Of a DNA stretch of 36,933 nt, positions 25,301 to 31,966 are shown one piece after another. Origin of the DNA: Clostridia bacterium (lineage in GTDB: Bacteria > Bacillota > Clostridia > Christensenellales > Borkfalkiaceae); contig JAJQAK010000179.1 of assembly GCA_021203845.1 (NCBI GenBank), positions 1 through 36,933 of the forward strand, written 5' to 3'. Each line of letters starts with the position of its first letter. The first letter of the stretch is position 1. A program made the translations under genes and the position numbers. The notes beneath the pieces are model-generated. The model saw only the letters and a list, made by a program, of their open reading frames with translations. It was not told the DNA's origin and did not search any database.

Positions 25301-25960
25301 ATTCTTCCTGGACTCGAGAACCTTTTCATTCAAATATTTGTCCATCACAAGATTCTGCATCTTTTGTGTAGGCACCTGGAGTGATGGCGGCATAATCTTG
25401 TCGTTGCAAAAATAAACAAACTTTGCGTTGTTTTTAAACAATTCCAGATGGTCCATGGGTTCCAGCACCACGTAAAGTTCGCCGCCTATGCATTCCGCGG
25501 CAAGTTTTTTGAACTTGACGCTTGTCTTTGGCTTCACGAAGATGGGCACCGGCTCATGGTTGTCCATATCGGCAAGCCACGCTCTGAAATTATTCATCTT
25601 ATATTCCTGATTATCGAGTGCCTGTTCAAAAGCTTCCATGACCTCATCAGTTATTTTTTTGTCCTTTACAACATGCATCGTGGACGGGGACTCAGTTCCG
25701 TCGACTTCGACGACCACCGGCTCTCTCTTTCTTAAACCCTGTATATCGATTAACGGAAGAATAAGGGAATAGAGTTTATCGTCGGCGAACATAGTAATGA
25801 GTTTTACAAACGGCACATTCTTTCCCCGTGTGTCCACGGTCTCGAAAGATATATCATTAAACCTGTCGGACAGTATTGTATAAACATCTTTTTCTCCGAT
25901 CGCCCTGAATGTCTCGTTCATCAGCTGATAGTCGAAATATAAATCGTCATTTTTCCCCAT
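22307..25960 (-). CDS. giant DUF1292-zinc ribbon-LRR_5 protein (paralogue 2)
   Basis: The 1217-residue protein has the same architecture as its neighbours: FDYQLMNETF at 9-18, four DUF1292-like units, the linker VYDDFFEETTF at 231-241, a zinc ribbon with Cys476, 479, 488 and 491, and three LRR_5 modules with caps at about 720-736, 918-934 and 1190-1206. A short acidic insertion (FDEEEDSANENGDYGDESE, about 447-465) precedes the zinc ribbon and is not in the other two. Its DUF1292 half is closer to paralogue 3 (both have EPMDHLELF and EEILL.YP), while its last third is closer to paralogue 1 (both have the KGP.ASGKQS linker). ATG 25960 follows a strong AGAAGGAGAGG site. No export signal is visible. 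Confidence 0.85.
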   Translation of the reverse strand: MGKNDDLYFDYQLMNETFRAIGEKDVYTILSDRFNDISFETVDTRGKNVPFVKLITMFADDKLYSLILPLIDIQGLRKREPVVVEVDGTESPSTMHVVKDKKITDEVMEAFEQALDNQEYKMNNFRAWLADMDNHEPVPIFVKPKTSVKFKKLAAECIGGELYVVLEPMDHLELFKNNAKFVYFCNDKIMPPSLQVPTQKMQNLVMDKYLNEKVLESRKNRLIGQGGKQIVYDDFFEETTFIPADGENIYDLLLTDLDGLKKPLVLRDEAGRKITFRIEAVAPCHLYLYVVLNPITEIKGCDKDTEILFQVNDYDYFSPVLQVETNKAIYDEILDDVYDMFDDDEEILLNYPPSEEILLNGLEDEFPVFYKNNDDEYCRFVVLYNTEDHPKKLYAVLAALSSTRTFEEDEEYVFCMKKLGRNNFGDLNLETDDKSINEFMDEYNAVFDEEEDSANENGDYGDESEKFAVGRLDFLCPKCFTEYSGDVCPKCGATRRNLGSVDYPACIYLDRYSASICREYMSFELEKFSYRYFSYYTRCGVEPQTETPCVLNFRLSGDGYVVAGIGGCKADKIGIPSVYNGKPVIGIEKSAFAKSRICSVHVPDSVKFIGALAFEGCQSLNQFESDATVDKIEEGMFMNCKSLRNSDLPEGIKTIGRNAFFGCSAINSIQIPESMTTIEDGAFDGCEKLETVYYNGKEDEWCKIRIDEKGNATLFRADVLYFSKEKPTRPGSFWHFMDEKSSCRIKWRAYRDPATDYSAFVSNDYLPSYGLKYEKTIGGYMVVGREECEDKNIVIPSYYKGERVVAVSNCAFEKDDILKNVVISKGVNKIGAGAFNYCSDLKNVIILSDISEIEDWTFGNSFSLASVVIPDTCKKIGEHAFSDCDDAVIYFTGDAEKWKEIDIEPESNECLFYDSNLFFYSEERPSPIKGHWHFTEKFKPSKWTGAQKGPAASGKQSEVGVIKYPFNPAVNLPREEVIFGTAEEENLPHGLEYQRLGKYCAVAGLGSCTDLKKNLILPTMYNGLYIAAIGPAVFKGRTDITSVEIPDNVTSVDDEAFEGCTGLVSADIPDSVERIGKFAFSSCALESVDLPENMWHYFGVSAFESCRKLKSVVFGERMFDIPKYAFRRCTALEYVIFPHYFRKLSPCAFETCRSLRAVFYPSTEKEWKREYKYAELAQKGNEDFWNATMYFYSEERPERPGNFWHYDDERNPVIWDK

Positions 25961-26033
25961 ATCCTCTCCTTCTAAAAAAACGCAATAAACGCTTCATCAC
26001 ACCGTACATCAGAAGTATACATTCCGGTTTGTA

Positions 26034-29000
26034 TCATTTGTCCCATGTCACGGGTTTTCCGTCATCGCCGTAATGCCAAAAATTTCCGGGCGTTTCCGGC
26101 CTTATTCCGCTGTATACATACATCGTGGCATTGAGAAAGCTCCTGTTCCCCGTTTCATCCACGTCAAGCATGAATTTCTCGTGTTCCTTCGCAGATAAGG
26201 GTATGAAAACAGCCTTGAGCGAATTGCACCCCTCGAACGCACACGCTCCTACACCGTGGCAGAGACTAGGCAGAACGACGTATTCCAAAGAAGCGCAACC
26301 GGAAAAGGCGCGTAAGGAAATGGCCGTAATCCGTTCTCCCAAGTCCGCCGAAAAGAGTTTTTTACAGTTTTCAAAAGCGGAAACTCCTATCTTCTCCACA
26401 GAGGCGGGCAACTCGATTTCGCAAAGACCGTCGCACCCGCTGAACGCCTCGTCGTCTATTGCCGTGACGCCATCGGGAATCGAGACAAACTTCATGTCCG
26501 TACGACCTTTGAACGCAGCGATTCCGATTTTTGTGACGTTGAGGCCGTTATACATGGAAGGCAAAACAACGTTTTCAAGGTCCGTGCACGAGCCCGTCCC
26601 AGCGACCGCGCAGCATTTTCCGAGTCTCTGATATTCGAGCCCGTGCGCAAGTTTTTCTTCCTCCGCTTCCCCGAACAAAACTTCCTCCCTCGGAAGGTTT
26701 ACGGCCGGGTCGAACGGATACTTTATCACGCCGTCGGTGTCACCGGTGCCCTTCCACCTGACGGGCTTGAATTTCTCGGTGTAATGCCAGTGCCGTTTTA
26801 CCGGCTTTGCCCTCTCCTCGCTGTAAAAGTACACGCAGTCATCGTCTGAAAGCAGTTCGTTGTCATCTCTGTCTATATCCACGCCGTTCCAAAGAGTCCT
26901 GTCTCCTTTGAAAAATATCGCAGGATCGTAACAGCAGTCAAAAACGTGTTTCCCCATCTCTTTGCAACTGCCGGGAATCACGACGCTTACGATGTCCCCA
27001 CATTCGCAAAACGTCTCATCCTCAATCTTTTTCACGTCTCCCAAAATGACGGCCGTTTTGAGATTTTTGCAACCCCGGAACGCCGATGCGCCTATTTTGC
27101 CGACGCCCTCCGGCACGACGATGTTTCTTATGACGGCGTCGTTCTTGAACGCGCCATTTCCCAACGCTATGACTTTTTTCCCGAGATGCGTCCCGGGGAT
27201 GACAATGTCCTTTTCCTCGCAGTCGCCCCTCCCGGTGACGACATATCCGTCTTCCGTTTCCTCGTATTCGAGGCCGTAGGTCGGAAGATAGTCGTTGGAA
27301 GAAAACGCTCTGCAATCCTTCGCAGGTTCACTGCACGCCTTCCATTTGATACGGCACGAACCGTTTTCATTGCTGTAGTGCCAAAATTTCCCGGGTCTTA
27401 AGGGGTTATCCCTGCTGTAAAAGAGAATCTCCGCACAGTTCAGCGCGTCGTTCCCTCCGGCGTCCTTTTCGACTTTCGCCCAATCCTCCTCATCGCCACA
27501 ATAATAAACGGAGCCAAGCGTTCGGCAGTCTTTGAACGCACCTTCCTCGACGGAAACCACGCTCACGGGAATTTTAATTTCTTTTATCGACTCGCATCCC
27601 AAAAACGCGAAACTTCCCAAAGCTTCAAGTCCGTTCGGCAATTCGACAGACGAGAGCTTCGGACAGTATGCAAAAGTCCTCTCCTCTATTTCGGATAGGG
27701 GCGAAACGAAACGGACGTATTCCAGGCGCGGACATCCCTCGAATGCCGAGGCTCCAACGAACTTCACGCTCCCGGGGACACGAACGTATTTTAACGGGCT
27801 TTTCGCGAACGCCGACTTTTCTATCCCGACCACGGGCTTTCCTTCGTGTTCGGAAGGAATTCCCAGGTATTCCGCTATGCACGTGCCGATTCCGGTAACA
27901 ACGAAACCCTCATCGGAAAGCGCGAACTCCAGCCCGCACGGCATGTCTGAATACGGCTCCCCGCCGCATCTAAAGAAATCCGGAAAGTTTTTGCCGTCGG
28001 ATTTCTCCGCCTTCCACGCCACGTAATTTTGGCAGCAGGCCTCCGAATATTCGCTGAGATACACGCACGATGGATACTCCGCCGAGTCGGTGTTCTTTCT
28101 TTGTGCCCCGCACTTCGGACATACGTCCCCGCGGAACTTTGTCAGGCATTCCGTGCATCTGAAAACCGGCTCCGTCCTCTTCCCGCCGTACGCGACATCG
28201 AACGGACTCGCGCCGTTTGCGAGGGCGGCATCGCACTTCTTCTTTATCTTATTTATCGTTTTCCTGTCGAATTCTGGTTCCAGGTCGCAAAAAAGCGTAT
28301 CCGTGAAATCGTCGAGACAGAAGACATATTTGTTGTTTTTTATGTACGGGAAAGACGAAGACATCGCAGTGAACACGGCGTAAACCTCATCCGGCCGGTC
28401 CCAGTCCACGAACACCGGTCTGAATCTGTAGTAAAAGCCGTCAAACCCCATGCAGAAAACGGGGAATCCCTTCATTTCGTCGCAAAGAATGTCTTCCAGG
28501 GAAGGATATTCCAGAAGAATTTCCTCCTCGTCGTCAAATATATCGTAAACGGCATCGAAGATTTCGTCGCATATCCGCTCGTCCGTCTCGACTCTGAGAA
28601 CACGGCCATGCAGTTCGTCATCGACAAAGAAAAGAATCTCCGTGTCCGCATCGCAGCCTTCTATCTCGGTGACGGGACAAAGTACCGCGTAAAGCAGGAA
28701 ATCATACCCATATACCGCCTCTATTCTGAATGTGATGTCTCTGCCTTTTTCGTCTCTTAGCGTGACGGGGGTTTTGAAATCTTCCGCCTCTCCGAGAAGA
28801 ACGTCGTATATGTCTTCACCCTCCACGGAAACATAGGACGACTTCTCGAAAAAATCGTCGTACACGATTTTGCCGGGGGCTGCGGCGCGACCCTCCGTCT
28901 TCTTTTTTTCAAGCGTTTTGCGATATTCCGCCAGAATATCCTCGCACACTTCTTTTTTTGCAGGCTCAAACTGCGGAGGAGACACGCCGTCGTCGCACCT

Positions 29001-29549
29001 GTACACGAACTCAGCGTCCTTATCGAATAGTTCGAGATGGTCCATCGGTTCCAAAATCGCATAGACGTCTGTACCCCTCTCGATGACGGCTAGTCTTTTG
29101 AAGGCCACGCTAACGTCCGGCCTGACCATGAGACGCAAAGGCTCGTCGTCGTCCAAATCTTTTAGCCACTCTCTGAAGTTGTCGAAAACATACTCCTGAT
29201 AGTCCATGCCGTCCGAAACGGTCTTCGCTACGCTGTCGGCAATCAAATCGTCCGTCACGGCGCGCATGGTGAACGGAACCGCGGTCCGGTCGATTTCAAA
29301 AAGAACCTCGCTTCCCTCCTTTCTTCCCCGAATCCTCTCCAGAGGGACAAGATACGCATAAAAACCCTCTTCGCTGTCCAGCACGGTCATGCCACTGAAC
29401 GAAAGAATTCTCCCCTTCGTGTCTCTCACAATGATGGGTTTGTGATTGAATCTCTCCGATATGAGCGATTCCGCGTCCCTCATTTCGACCGAGGTGAACG
29501 TCTCGTTCATGAGGCTGTATTCTGAATATGCGTCGTCCGTTTTTGCCAT
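26034..29549 (-). CDS. giant DUF1292-zinc ribbon-LRR_5 protein (paralogue 3)
   Basis: The 1171-residue protein again has an N-terminal signature (YSLMNETF), four DUF1292-like units, the linker YDDFFEKSSY at 230-239, a zinc ribbon with Cys465, 468, 477 and 480 (CTEC...CPKC), and three LRR_5 modules with the FWHY cap. It is the most divergent: the linker between modules 2 and 3 is shortened (KGTGDTDGVIKYPF in place of the longer KGP.ASGKQS version), and the last module seems to have one LRR fewer. AAGGA lies six bases before ATG 29549, 19 bases after the stop of the preceding LRR gene. The 73-base gap to paralogue 2 shows no convincing promoter. Function is unknown; a cytoplasmic binding protein is inferred. 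Confidence 0.85.
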   Translation of the reverse strand: MAKTDDAYSEYSLMNETFTSVEMRDAESLISERFNHKPIIVRDTKGRILSFSGMTVLDSEEGFYAYLVPLERIRGRKEGSEVLFEIDRTAVPFTMRAVTDDLIADSVAKTVSDGMDYQEYVFDNFREWLKDLDDDEPLRLMVRPDVSVAFKRLAVIERGTDVYAILEPMDHLELFDKDAEFVYRCDDGVSPPQFEPAKKEVCEDILAEYRKTLEKKKTEGRAAAPGKIVYDDFFEKSSYVSVEGEDIYDVLLGEAEDFKTPVTLRDEKGRDITFRIEAVYGYDFLLYAVLCPVTEIEGCDADTEILFFVDDELHGRVLRVETDERICDEIFDAVYDIFDDEEEILLEYPSLEDILCDEMKGFPVFCMGFDGFYYRFRPVFVDWDRPDEVYAVFTAMSSSFPYIKNNKYVFCLDDFTDTLFCDLEPEFDRKTINKIKKKCDAALANGASPFDVAYGGKRTEPVFRCTECLTKFRGDVCPKCGAQRKNTDSAEYPSCVYLSEYSEACCQNYVAWKAEKSDGKNFPDFFRCGGEPYSDMPCGLEFALSDEGFVVTGIGTCIAEYLGIPSEHEGKPVVGIEKSAFAKSPLKYVRVPGSVKFVGASAFEGCPRLEYVRFVSPLSEIEERTFAYCPKLSSVELPNGLEALGSFAFLGCESIKEIKIPVSVVSVEEGAFKDCRTLGSVYYCGDEEDWAKVEKDAGGNDALNCAEILFYSRDNPLRPGKFWHYSNENGSCRIKWKACSEPAKDCRAFSSNDYLPTYGLEYEETEDGYVVTGRGDCEEKDIVIPGTHLGKKVIALGNGAFKNDAVIRNIVVPEGVGKIGASAFRGCKNLKTAVILGDVKKIEDETFCECGDIVSVVIPGSCKEMGKHVFDCCYDPAIFFKGDRTLWNGVDIDRDDNELLSDDDCVYFYSEERAKPVKRHWHYTEKFKPVRWKGTGDTDGVIKYPFDPAVNLPREEVLFGEAEEEKLAHGLEYQRLGKCCAVAGTGSCTDLENVVLPSMYNGLNVTKIGIAAFKGRTDMKFVSIPDGVTAIDDEAFSGCDGLCEIELPASVEKIGVSAFENCKKLFSADLGERITAISLRAFSGCASLEYVVLPSLCHGVGACAFEGCNSLKAVFIPLSAKEHEKFMLDVDETGNRSFLNATMYVYSGIRPETPGNFWHYGDDGKPVTWDK

Positions 29550-29568
29550 GTTCCGTCCTTACTCTCTT

Positions 29569-30447
29569 TTATCCCGTCTCTCCGTCCGAAGGCCTGCGTG
29601 CACCAGGTAGGGCACCCCACACGACGTCTGTGCCTTCGTCCGCCCACCTCTTCTGCCAGCCCGAAGGGGGCACGGGAGCCTCGGCGTACACCGTCTCAAG
29701 CGGCGTCCCGGAAAAAGCCCCCGTCGCAATTTTCGCGACCGTGAGCGGAAGATAAATCTCCCTGAGAGAGTCGCACTTCGCGAACGCCTCTTTTTCTATG
29801 TTTTCGACGACCCCGGAAAGCACGAAGTCCTCCAAAGATTTGCACGCATAAAACGTCCTCGCGTGCACCCTTCTGCAACGCGCGGGAACAACGATTTTGT
29901 TGAGTGACGAACACCCTTTGAACGCCGCGTTCCCGATGTATTCGACAGACTTGGGAAGCTCTATTTCAGAAAGTTTTTCGCATCCCTCGAACGCAGAATT
30001 TTCTATGTATCTCACGCTGTCCGGAACGATAACCGACTCGAGCGACGAGCAACCAAAGAAAAGCTCCTCGCTCACGACGTTCACTCCGCGGCGCAGTTTG
30101 AAGGACTTCAAAGAGGAGCACCCTTTGAACGCCCCCATGCCGAGGGCATCCACTCTCGATTCCGGCACTATGACTTCGGAAAGATTCGTACACCCCGCGA
30201 AAGCGAAGTTTCCTATAGCGGAGACGCTGACAGGTATTACGACGGTTTTAAGCGCCCTGCAGCCTTTGAACGCATCCTTTCCTATCTCGGTCACATACGA
30301 CGGTATGACAACCGACTCGTCCTTCTTTCCCGTATATCTGACGAGGACTCCCTCCTCCACGCGGCATCTGTCGGCGAACGTTTCTCCGTCGTCTTTGATT
30401 TTTGCTCTCGCCGCCTCAGCCTGCGCTTTCATCTCGTCCGCATCCAT
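29569..30447 (-). CDS. short BspA-like LRR_5 protein, first gene of the LRR unit
   Basis: I start this 292-residue protein at ATG 30447, where GGGGAGG lies four bases upstream; the open frame continues upstream into the InsA-like gene but that part looks non-coding. It has a charged N-terminal helix (ADEMKAQAEAARAKIKDD), the opening LVRYTGKKDESVVIPSYVTEIG, and about nine or ten LRR_5 repeats such as VIVPDSVRYIENSAFEGC. The end, VVWGA, is a usual finish for these proteins. It has no DUF1292 unit, zinc ribbon or FWHY cap and no signal peptide. A small hairpin CGACC/GGTCG lies in its leader at 30480-30493. It starts the seven-gene run to 14478; I could not find a convincing promoter directly before it. 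Confidence 0.85.
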   Translation of the reverse strand: MDADEMKAQAEAARAKIKDDGETFADRCRVEEGVLVRYTGKKDESVVIPSYVTEIGKDAFKGCRALKTVVIPVSVSAIGNFAFAGCTNLSEVIVPESRVDALGMGAFKGCSSLKSFKLRRGVNVVSEELFFGCSSLESVIVPDSVRYIENSAFEGCEKLSEIELPKSVEYIGNAAFKGCSSLNKIVVPARCRRVHARTFYACKSLEDFVLSGVVENIEKEAFAKCDSLREIYLPLTVAKIATGAFSGTPLETVYAEAPVPPSGWQKRWADEGTDVVWGALPGARRPSDGETG

Positions 30448-30530
30448 GCTTTCCTCCCCGTGTCGTTTTTGCGCCGAGCCGACCTTCCGGTCGACATCCT
30501 CCGCACATCGTTTTACTGCTTTATTTTCCG

Positions 30531-30848
30531 CTAACCGGTTTCGCCGCCACATTTACTGAGCCAATTGGAGACGTTTCCCTTGCACATATTATGTTTGCGG
30601 GCAATCTCCCGTACGCTTAAACCAGATTCGTATTCCGCTATGGCCTCCGCCTTGGTTTCCTCGGAGTACCTTATGCGTTTGGGGTCAATCGTATATGTCT
30701 TTTTGTAGTCAAGACACATGCATCTTTGGGAGCCAGAGGCGGTTTTTCCGTGACGAATTTGACCATCTGTACTGCCGCAGAACGGGCAGATCTTACCGGA
30801 AATTTGTCTCGCTGTTTTTATGCTTTCTTTCTGACCGGAGTCGGTCAC
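30531..30848 (-). CDS. orphan IS1 InsA-like zinc-ribbon/HTH protein, copy 1
   Basis: The 105-residue protein resembles the InsA part of IS1 (zinc-binding N-terminus plus helix-turn-helix): CPFCGSTDGQIRHGKTASG followed by QRCMCLDYKKTY, then an HTH with SVREIARKHNMCKGNVSNWL. The fourth zinc ligand expected in CxxC is tyrosine (CLDY) where the neighbouring copy has CLDC. No InsB-like DDE transposase is present downstream, so this is either a relic or a captured DNA-binding protein. The GTG start overlaps the TGA of copy 2 (GTGA), giving translational coupling. The position matching the ATG of copy 2 is ATA here. It stops 83 bases before the first gene of the LRR unit, so a regulatory role there is conceivable but unproven. 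Confidence 0.65.
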   Translation of the reverse strand: MTDSGQKESIKTARQISGKICPFCGSTDGQIRHGKTASGSQRCMCLDYKKTYTIDPKRIRYSEETKAEAIAEYESGLSVREIARKHNMCKGNVSNWLSKCGGETG

Positions 30849-31143
30849 AGGGAATTGTGCTCGTCCTCTCCGCTTTTTTTGAGCCAGTACGCCACGTTCC
30901 CCTTGTTCATGCCGTATCTGCGGGCGACCTCCCGCGCACTGTCGCCGAATTCGTATTCCCTGACGGCGTCTGCCTTGGTTTCTTCGGAGTACCTCTTGAA
31001 CTTGGGGTCAATCGTATACGTCTTTTTGCAGTCTAGACACAAGCATCTTTGGGACCCCGATGCGTTTTTGCCGCGACGGATCTGGTTTTCCACGCTACCA
31101 CAGTACAGGCAGATCTGCCGGGAATAAGTTTCGCTGTTTTCAT
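30845..31143 (-). pseudogene. IS1 InsA-like gene, copy 2, with a one-base frameshift
   Basis: Copy 2 is a tandem duplicate of the gene at 30531-30848. Read from ATG 31143 it begins MKTAKLIPG, matching KTARQISGK of copy 1, but one base is missing near 31116 compared with copy 1. The rest of the homology, ICLYCGSVENQIRRGK...CLCLDCKKTYTIDP and the HTH, lies in the next frame. In that frame the only start is a GTG at 31093, which would drop the first zinc cysteine pair. So it is probably inactive, or needs a frameshift or sequence correction. It keeps all four zinc cysteines, unlike copy 1. A run of seven As lies near its end; slipping back one base there would lead straight into copy 1. Confidence 0.6.
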
Positions 31144-31149
31144 GACTAC

Positions 31150-31158
31150 ATTATAGCA
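31150..31158 (-). promoter_or_regulatory. extended -10 promoter before the InsA-like pair
   Basis: On the minus strand TGC-TATAAT is an ideal extended -10 element; I see no good -35. The predicted start falls at or next to the A of ATG 31143, so the transcript would be leaderless or nearly so. It is the only clear promoter found upstream of the LRR unit. The rest of 31159-31325 shows no gene. Confidence 0.5.
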
Positions 31159-31325
31159 CGGAACCAAAGACCGAGAAAAGACCAAAAACACGCATTTGGC
31201 TCGCCGAAACGGCCGGTTCAGTCAAAATTCAGAAAAGGGAGGCGGCAAAAACGTGTCGCATCCCTTAACGCTAAAATCATATTTCCAATTGTATGTTGTG
31301 TGCGTTTCCGTTCCCGCGCATTGTC

Positions 31326-31910
31326 TTATTCCAAAGCTCCCGCATAGAGCATGGCACCGTTCATGGAGATAGGAATATTCAAAAAACCTTCAAAGACGCT
31401 GTAAGTTATGGCAAAAGAAAGCGCCAGCGCATAAACTTCGCCGTTCCCGTCCCGAACGGGTCTGATTTTAAGAGGTTCGTCGTTGGTCACGTCCTCGTTG
31501 TCGTCGAGTCTCATGACGTAGTCGTCCTCCGTGGCCTCCCACGTGCCTGTCATCTCCGTTTCGTACGAGGAAAAGTCGAGATCAAGAGGATTGTTCGGTA
31601 TTTCCACAAGAATGCCCTTTATCGCAAGTGAAAGGGACCCGCCTATTCCTTCGTCTTCCCTCTCTTCCTCTTCTATGGTCAGTTCGACGCCCGCCTTGGC
31701 CTCGGTTATTCCGTAGATGTCGGTCTCAGCGACAATAGCGGGGTTGGACCAAACGCCTATTATGGCGTAAGGATCAAACTCCTCCTCAACTTCGTTTTCA
31801 ACTTCGTTTTCATCTTCCTCTCCGCCGCTGCAGGCGAAAAGGAACCCGCACGTCAGTGCCATGACGGCGATGAGAATTATCGTCCAAAAGTACATGAATT
31901 TACGCTTCAT
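31326..31910 (-). CDS. small lipoprotein of unknown function
   Basis: The 194-residue protein has a signal peptide and lipobox GFLFAC-S (Cys27), then a linker of repeated Glu-Asn-Glu-Val units encoded by a short direct DNA repeat near 31788-31812. The mature domain, about residues 50-194, begins YAIIGVWSNP and contains MTGTWEATEDDYVMRL, a pattern like the lipocalin-type beta-barrels often found in Firmicutes lipoproteins; that is a resemblance only. It follows the 822-residue lipoprotein gene by 56 bases on the same transcript, with GAGGAG about eleven bases before the ATG. The two probably act together at the cell surface. Confidence 0.75.
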   Translation of the reverse strand: MKRKFMYFWTIILIAVMALTCGFLFACSGGEEDENEVENEVEEEFDPYAIIGVWSNPAIVAETDIYGITEAKAGVELTIEEEEREDEGIGGSLSLAIKGILVEIPNNPLDLDFSSYETEMTGTWEATEDDYVMRLDDNEDVTNDEPLKIRPVRDGNGEVYALALSFAITYSVFEGFLNIPISMNGAMLYAGALE

Positions 31911-31966
31911 AACAATGTAATCTCCTCAAACGTTTACCGGGCCGAAAGGTTCCGAGACCATAAATG

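Noticed and set aside
18657-29549. Repeated DNA blocks as a CRISPR or satellite array
   Set aside because: The repeats are coding LRR and cap segments with irregular spacing and protein-level conservation, not identical repeats with spacers.
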